A stretch of 10,649 nucleotides of DNA from Rhodospirillales bacterium. Its GTDB lineage: Bacteria > Pseudomonadota > Alphaproteobacteria > Rhodospirillales > JADHTD01. Made by a program: the position numbers and the translations under genes. Under the pieces are notes generated by a model that saw only the letters and a list, made by a program, of their open reading frames with translations, ran no database searches and was not told the origin of the DNA. Location of the stretch: contig JADHTD010000066.1 of the NCBI GenBank assembly GCA_016776525.1, positions 1 to 10,649 on the forward strand, given 5' to 3'. Every line of letters starts with the position of its first letter. The first letter of the stretch is position 1. Of this stretch, positions 5,907 through 10,649 are shown one piece after another.

Positions 5907-7433
5907 TTAGTCGTCCAGAAGGGGTTTTCCGGCGGCCGCCCGGCGGCGCAGCCAGGGTGAAGCCCGGTAGCGCCCATCACCGTAACAGGCCGCCAGGTTA
6001 TCGAGCACGGTGAGGATAACTCCCGGCCCGGCGGCATCGGCCCAGGCCAGCGGGCCCTGCGGGTAATTGACGCCTTTCATCATGGCAATATCGACGCTGG
6101 CGGCATCCGCCACACCGGTGTGTACGGCGCTGGCAGCAATATTGGCCAGCATGGCGACGGTGCGCATAACAATCAGGCCCGGCGCATCGTCAATAACGGA
6201 TACCTCGAAGCCCAGGGCTTGGAACAGCCCGGCAGCCTTGGCGGCGGCTTTTGCATCGGCCTGGTCGGCGGCGGCGAGGGCGATGTGCGAGGCCTTGGCG
6301 TAATCGAGGACCAGGTCGAAGACCACCAGATTATCAAGGCTTTCGTCATGGGCCCGCTGGGTGGCAGTGCGCCCGTCGGTCAGCATCAGCAGCAAGCCGC
6401 CCAGGGCCAGTCCGCCGGGGCCGTCGGCATGGGTGCGGGAAGTGGCAATCCCCGCCGCCTCGATGCGGGCCAGCAGGGGGGCGAGGGGCCCCAGGTCGCC
6501 TTCCACATAGACCTTTCTCGGTTTCGGCCCGGCCAGCGCCGTGGCTGCTTGCGGGTTGTCGGCGCCTTTTCCATAGCCAAAGAAGCCGTGGCCGGATTTG
6601 CGGCCCAACAAGCCACCATCGACCAGTTCCTTCTGCACCAGGGACGGCAGGAAGCGCGGATCCTGGTAAAAGGCCTCAAAGACGGAACAGGTGACGGCAT
6701 AGTTCACATCGTGCCCGATCAGGTCCATCAGGGCGAAGGGCCCCATGCGGAAACCGCCGCCGCCGGTCAGCATGGCGTCGATGGTGGCGGCATCGGCGGC
6801 TCCCTCTTCCAACAGCCGCAAAGCCTCGGCATAAAAGGGCCGGGCCACCCGGTTGACGATGAATCCCGGCGTCGATTTGGCGTGCACCGGGCTCTTGCCC
6901 CAGTTTGCCGCCGTATCAAAAACAATATCGGCGACGCCGCTGGCGGTGCCGATGCCGCTGACCACCTCGACCAGGGCCATCAGCGGCGCCGGGTTGAAGA
7001 AGTGCATGCCGACCAGCCGCGAGGGGTCATCCAAGGCGGCAGCGATGGCGGCGATGGCGATGGACGAGGTGTTGGTGGCGAGGATGGCTTCCGGGGCCAG
7101 CAGCTTTTCCAGGTCGGTAAACACCTTCTGTTTGACGTCCAGGTCTTCGAGCACCGCCTCCACCACCAGCAAGGCCGGTTTCAAATCCTCGAACGTTTGG
7201 CACGGCGTGATGCGGTCGAGCAATCCGTCGCGGTCAGCGGCGGCCATCTTGCCCTTGGCGACGACCCGTTCCAGGGCCTTGGCGATGCCGTCGCGTCCGG
7301 CTTCGGCGGCGCCGTCCGCCACATCGAACAACAACACCGGATGACCGGCGGCGGCGGCCACCTGGGCTATACCGGCCCCCATGGTGCCGGCCCCCAGCAC
7401 GCCGACCGGCGCGGTTGGATCAAGGGCGCTCAT
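5907..7433 (-). CDS. paaH: 3-hydroxyadipyl-CoA dehydrogenase (PaaH)
   Basis: NAD-dependent oxidation of 3-hydroxyadipyl-CoA to 3-oxoadipyl-CoA, the step before PaaJ. The 508-residue protein has a Rossmann fold with GAGTMG at 14-19 and the NAD-selecting Asp37 after the second strand. The catalytic pair is His144 (MHFFNPAPL) and Glu156, with Asn194 in PGFIVNR. Residues about 192-290 are a first C-terminal 3HCDH domain ending in GLLGRKSGHGFFGYG; a variable middle (300-410) and a second 3HCDH domain (about 412-500, NYPQGPLAW at 456-464) follow. This two-lobed layout is typical of PaaH and distinguishes it from single-domain 3-hydroxybutyryl-CoA dehydrogenases of about 290 aa. Its ATG directly abuts the paaG stop (TAGATG), so coupled translation is likely; GGAGA in the paaG end serves as ribosome site. 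Confidence 0.93.
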   Translation of the reverse strand: MSALDPTAPVGVLGAGTMGAGIAQVAAAAGHPVLLFDVADGAAEAGRDGIAKALERVVAKGKMAAADRDGLLDRITPCQTFEDLKPALLVVEAVLEDLDVKQKVFTDLEKLLAPEAILATNTSSIAIAAIAAALDDPSRLVGMHFFNPAPLMALVEVVSGIGTASGVADIVFDTAANWGKSPVHAKSTPGFIVNRVARPFYAEALRLLEEGAADAATIDAMLTGGGGFRMGPFALMDLIGHDVNYAVTCSVFEAFYQDPRFLPSLVQKELVDGGLLGRKSGHGFFGYGKGADNPQAATALAGPKPRKVYVEGDLGPLAPLLARIEAAGIATSRTHADGPGGLALGGLLLMLTDGRTATQRAHDESLDNLVVFDLVLDYAKASHIALAAADQADAKAAAKAAGLFQALGFEVSVIDDAPGLIVMRTVAMLANIAASAVHTGVADAASVDIAMMKGVNYPQGPLAWADAAGPGVILTVLDNLAACYGDGRYRASPWLRRRAAAGKPLLDD

Positions 7434-8231
<798 letters not shown>

Positions 8232-8240
8232 GGTGCGGGC

Positions 8241-9047
8241 CTATTTCCCCTTGAAGTCGGGTTTGCGTTTTTCCAGGAAAGCCTGGATGCCTTCGGTTTT
8301 GTCTTCGGTGGCGAACAGGGAACAGAAGGCGCGGCGCTCGAATTGCAGGCCGCCTTTGAGGGCCTCTTCATCGGCTTTGAGGACCGCCTGCTTGGCCAGT
8401 TGCACGGCCTTCGGTGCCTTGGCGGCGATGGTTTCCGCCAAGCGGACGGCGCGGGCGATGCATTCCTCGGGGGCCACCACTTCGCTGACCAGTCCGGCGG
8501 CCTGGGCGCGGTCGGCGTCAATGAAATCGGCAGCCATCACCATCTGCATGGCCAGCGATTTGCCAACTGCATGGGTCAGGCGCTGGGTGCCGCCGGCGCC
8601 CGGCATGATGCCGACGTTGACCTCGGGCTGGCCGAACTTGGCGTCATCCCCGGCGATGATGATGTCGGCCGACAGGGCCAGTTCATTACCGCCGCCGAGG
8701 GCATAGCCGTTGACGGCGGCGATCAACGGTTTCGGAAAGGCCTGGATCAGCGCCCAGTGGCCGGGCCGGGGATCGTTCTCGATGGAAACCGCATCGTGAT
8801 CGCCCAGTTCCTTGAGGTCGGCACCGGCGGCAAAGACCTTTTCGCCGCCGGTGATGACGACGGCGCGGATAGCGTCCTTGTCCGCCGCCGCCCTGAGGCA
8901 GGCGGCGATCTCCGCCAGCATCGGCGTGTGCAGCGCATTGCGGGCATCCGGCCGGTTGAGGGTGATCAAAAGGACATACGGACGCGGCTCTTCGACCAGG
9001 ATATCCTGGTAGGAGCCGGTGCCGTCTGCGGATGGAGTATTGGCCAT
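8241..9047 (-). CDS. paaF: 2,3-dehydroadipyl-CoA hydratase, crotonase family (PaaF)
   Basis: Adds water to 2,3-dehydroadipyl-CoA to make 3-hydroxyadipyl-CoA for PaaH. The 268 residues carry both hydratase glutamates: Glu122 in NGYALGGGNELAL and Glu142 in FGQPEVNVGIMPGAGGTQRL, aligned by eye with Glu144 and Glu164 of rat enoyl-CoA hydratase. The first oxyanion segment is FAAGADLKE at 72-80. The N-terminus has about 12 extra residues before the first strand. I chose ATG 9047, the first codon giving a hydratase-like protein. Its ribosome site is poor: AAGG is only 2 nt away and GAG about 9 nt away. It lies 59 bp downstream of the PaaA-like gene, and a GGCGG/CCGCC hairpin (9082-9097) sits in that gap. 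Sequence alone cannot exclude a general short-chain enoyl-CoA hydratase; the operon context decides. Confidence 0.87.
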   Translation of the reverse strand: MANTPSADGTGSYQDILVEEPRPYVLLITLNRPDARNALHTPMLAEIAACLRAAADKDAIRAVVITGGEKVFAAGADLKELGDHDAVSIENDPRPGHWALIQAFPKPLIAAVNGYALGGGNELALSADIIIAGDDAKFGQPEVNVGIMPGAGGTQRLTHAVGKSLAMQMVMAADFIDADRAQAAGLVSEVVAPEECIARAVRLAETIAAKAPKAVQLAKQAVLKADEEALKGGLQFERRAFCSLFATEDKTEGIQAFLEKRKPDFKGK

Positions 9048-9106
9048 AACCTTAAGCTCTGTCCTTCTCGGATGGGATGGCGGCGGGGAACACCGCCCAA
9101 TCGGCG

Positions 9107-9874
9107 TCAGGCCGGTGCCTTCAGTTTCAGGCGTTTGAGCTTCCTGGCCACCGCTCTTTCCCAGGTTTTCAGCAATTGCGCGTTGGAGCATTTGCGCAGG
9201 CCGTATCCCTGGTAAAGTTTGAGGCGGTCGGAATCGATGCGCCCGAAGGTGGCGCCGACCCGGGGATACCAGTAATCGACGGCAACCTGGGCGGCGGCCG
9301 GGGTGGCGTCCCGTCCGATGGCCTGTTTGACGCCCTTCTCGGCGCTTTCCGCGTGGCCGGTTTCGCGCTTGACGATAGCGGTCATGGCCCTGGCCAGCGG
9401 CGCATAGGAACAGGCCGCCAGTTCGCCCAGGTGGATGACGGTGGCTTCGCCCAGCAGGAAGTTCATGACCACGGCGTCGGTCCAGCCCTCCAGCGGGTAA
9501 TGCAGCACGTTGAGCCGCTTGTCGTCGCCGACCTGGCGGTTCCTGAGGTCCAGGGTGCGGTCGAGCCGCGCCGTCCAGGCGTGGGAGCGGATATAAAGGC
9601 CGGGGTTGACGCCGAAGGCTTCCAGCAGGGACATTCCCTGTTCCGCATGGCCCAGTTTCTCGGCGGCGATCTGCGCTGCCACCACCCGTTCGCGCATGCC
9701 CGGCGCCCGGTTGATGGAATCGGCATAGCCCGCCGCCCAGGCCAGTTCGGTGTCGACGAAGATGGTCATCAGACGGATTACTTCGCCCCGGTAGCCGGGA
9801 GTCATTTTATCGGGATTACTGATCTTGCGGCCGCTCTTGATGGTTTTCAAAAGGCCTTTTTCGTCCGCAGGCAT
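9107..9874 (-). CDS. PaaA-like phenylacetate catabolic protein, ferritin-like fold (PF05138 family)
   Basis: A 255-residue relative of PaaA, the oxygenase subunit of phenylacetyl-CoA epoxidase. By-eye alignment with E. coli PaaA is clear in three places: the second helix with GH (75-76), the stretch HYPLEGW to YAPLARAM (135-164), and YWYPRVGATFG (191-201). Candidate diiron ligands are Glu43, His76, Glu143 and the ExxH pair Glu171/His174 in KRETGH. In PaaA the second helix reads QDEAGH, where the Glu is a metal ligand; here the same place reads AEKLGH, so Lys73 replaces it and Glu72 sits one residue earlier. The protein lacks about 50 C-terminal residues of PaaA. No paaB, C, D or E accompanies it. 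It heads the operon, with AAGGA 8-9 nt before ATG 9874. It might be a divergent oxygenase, a PaaC-like scaffold, or a protein binding CoA esters; function unknown. Confidence 0.82.
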   Translation of the reverse strand: MPADEKGLLKTIKSGRKISNPDKMTPGYRGEVIRLMTIFVDTELAWAAGYADSINRAPGMRERVVAAQIAAEKLGHAEQGMSLLEAFGVNPGLYIRSHAWTARLDRTLDLRNRQVGDDKRLNVLHYPLEGWTDAVVMNFLLGEATVIHLGELAACSYAPLARAMTAIVKRETGHAESAEKGVKQAIGRDATPAAAQVAVDYWYPRVGATFGRIDSDRLKLYQGYGLRKCSNAQLLKTWERAVARKLKRLKLKAPA

Positions 9875-10122
9875 GCTAATTTCCTTCCCCTGTAACAACA
9901 TTCCCAATGCCCGTCCGTTCAGGGTAGCCGCTCTTGGGAAGCGGCGCAAATGCAGTCCGGGCCTTGGCTCAGGGAAAAAATAGACAATAAATCGGTATTT
10001 TGGTATCAAAAAATGTATATATACGGAGCGAGCCTTTCCTTTGCTTGTAAACCATTGGAAAGGCTTGTACTTTCAAAGAGAGCCTGGGTTGAACCGCGGC
10101 TTGTTGTTGAGATGCGAGGGTC
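9875..10122. promoter_or_regulatory. Divergent control region between the paa operon and the flavodoxin gene
   Basis: The 248 bases hold no gene. The part 9970-10022 is strongly A/T-rich against a GC-rich background. On the minus strand TTGATA (10004-10009) could be a -35 element; the matching -10 is weak (TCTATT at 9979-9984, spacer 19, or TGTCTA, spacer 17). TTTTG-GTAT-CAAAA at 9998-10011 is a palindrome overlapping that -35, a usual place for a repressor. A perfect 9-bp inverted repeat, AGCCTTTCC at 10031-10039 and GGAAAGGCT at 10057-10065, lies on the flavodoxin side. GCTTGTA occurs twice, 20 bp apart (10043 and 10063). The flavodoxin promoter itself is not clear to me. Confidence 0.55.
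9898..9945 (-). promoter_or_regulatory. Possible H-type pseudoknot in the paa operon leader
   Basis: Read on the minus strand, GCCGCT (9945-9940) pairs with AGCGGC (9932-9927) around the loop TCCCAAG. The loop with one flanking base (TTCCCAA, 9940-9934) is complementary to TTGGGAA at 9907-9901, closer to the gene. Stem and loop pairing together would give a pseudoknot ending about 14 nt before the AAGGA ribosome site. I do not recognise it as a known riboswitch class. The pairing is exact, but such short matches can arise by chance. Confidence 0.3.
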
Positions 10123-10572
10123 ATGGCACAGATTCTGATACTGGTTGGCACGGAGACGGGGAACTCCCAGATGGTCGCCGAATGCCTGGAAGAGGATTTC
10201 CAGAAGGCCGGCCATGAGGTGGAGGTTGTCGACGACGGCAGCACCGATGCCGCCGATATCGCTGCGCGCGAAATCGTCCTGGTCTGCACCTCAACCTACG
10301 GCATGGGTGAATTTCCCATGAACTTCCAAGCTGTCTACGACTCCCTGGATGACACCAAGCCGGACCTGTCGGCGTTGCGCTATGGCGTGATCGCTTTGGG
10401 GGACCAGACCTACCAGGATACTTTCTGCGACGCCGGTAAGAACATCGACAAGCTTCTGCGCGAATTGGGCGGCCAGCGCATCGGCGAACGCCTTGAGATC
10501 GATGCCTGCACGCAGCCGCTGCCCGATGACGAGGCCCAGAAATGGGCCGCCGAATGGGTGACTTTATTGTAA
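10123..10572 (+). CDS. Flavodoxin-domain protein, MioC/CysJ-like
   Basis: A 149-residue FMN-binding electron-transfer protein in the cytoplasm. The phosphate loop is GTETGNS at 9-15, the first isoalloxazine loop is STYGMGEFPMN at 57-67, and the second is ALGDQTYQDTFCDAGKNID at 91-109. The last of these resembles the flavodoxin-like domain of CysJ and cytochrome P450 reductase and the short E. coli protein MioC, more than classical long flavodoxins. The protein is about the length of MioC. GAGGG lies 2-6 nt before the ATG, a slightly tight but usable ribosome site. It is divergent from the paa operon with a shared 248-bp control region, so co-regulation is possible; a role as electron donor to the PaaA-like protein is only a guess. 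No reductase partner is seen. Confidence 0.9.
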   Translation: MAQILILVGTETGNSQMVAECLEEDFQKAGHEVEVVDDGSTDAADIAAREIVLVCTSTYGMGEFPMNFQAVYDSLDDTKPDLSALRYGVIALGDQTYQDTFCDAGKNIDKLLRELGGQRIGERLEIDACTQPLPDDEAQKWAAEWVTLL

Positions 10573-10649
10573 ATTGGCCCGGACTTGACCCCAACCCACC
10601 CGCGCCCAGGATAAGCAAAAAAGACCGGAGATAATTTCAGGCCATGGTC
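10573..10649 (+). other. Tail after the flavodoxin gene, possible start of the next gene
   Basis: No terminator hairpin is visible. An ATG at 10644-10646 follows CCGGAG (10625-10630) by 13 nt, which is rather far for a ribosome site. Only two codons fit before the edge, so a further plus-strand gene co-transcribed with the flavodoxin gene is possible but not shown. Confidence 0.25.

Noticed and set aside
9875..10009. N-terminal extension of the PaaA-like protein into the intergenic region
   Set aside because: It covers the candidate promoter, has a basic, non-homologous sequence, and contains the AAGGA site that serves ATG 9874.

Overview
The window looks like a stretch of an alphaproteobacterial chromosome, probably from a Rhodospirillales-type organism. 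That placement is inferred from the GC-rich coding sequence, the strong G/C preference at third codon positions and the protein families; no rRNA or other marker gene is present. I see no tRNA, rRNA, CRISPR array, transposase or phage gene. Nearly all the DNA is coding, and every long open frame lying opposite a gene is explained as a shadow of GC-rich codons.

Left part (1-2460), plus strand. The end of an upstream gene is closed by a strong intrinsic terminator. It is followed by hisG (long-form ATP phosphoribosyltransferase). Directly behind hisG are three tandem 57-bp repeats plus a broken fourth unit; each carries a small hairpin, and in one copy both arms have changed together. A YghX-type dienelactone-hydrolase-family protein with a Tat-like leader follows, ending in a GC-rich terminator that also separates it from the convergent genes to the right.

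Middle and right part (2471-9874), minus strand. A cysteine synthase fused to a C-terminal glutaredoxin domain (cysK-grx) lies after a 262-bp gap downstream of a compact six-gene operon. In transcription order (right to left) the operon is: a PaaA-like ferritin-fold protein (PF05138 family), paaF, paaG, paaH, paaI, paaJ. The last five form the lower, CoA-bound part of the aerobic phenylacetate pathway: isomerisation of the ring epoxide or double bond (PaaG), hydration (PaaF), oxidation (PaaH), thiolysis to acetyl-CoA and succinyl-CoA (PaaJ), and hydrolysis of dead-end CoA esters (PaaI). The genes from paaF to paaJ are spaced by -4 to +13 bp, so they are surely co-transcribed. The epoxidase genes paaBCDE, the ring-opening enzyme paaZ and the ligase paaK are not in the window. 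The lead gene encodes a shortened PaaA relative with Lys where the first ExxH metal-ligand Glu is expected, and this is the most intriguing protein here.

Right end (9875-10649). A 248-bp AT-rich divergent control region holds a candidate promoter, an operator-like palindrome, a 9-bp inverted repeat and a possible pseudoknot in the paa leader. It is followed by a plus-strand MioC/CysJ-like flavodoxin gene and a short non-coding tail with a possible start of another gene.
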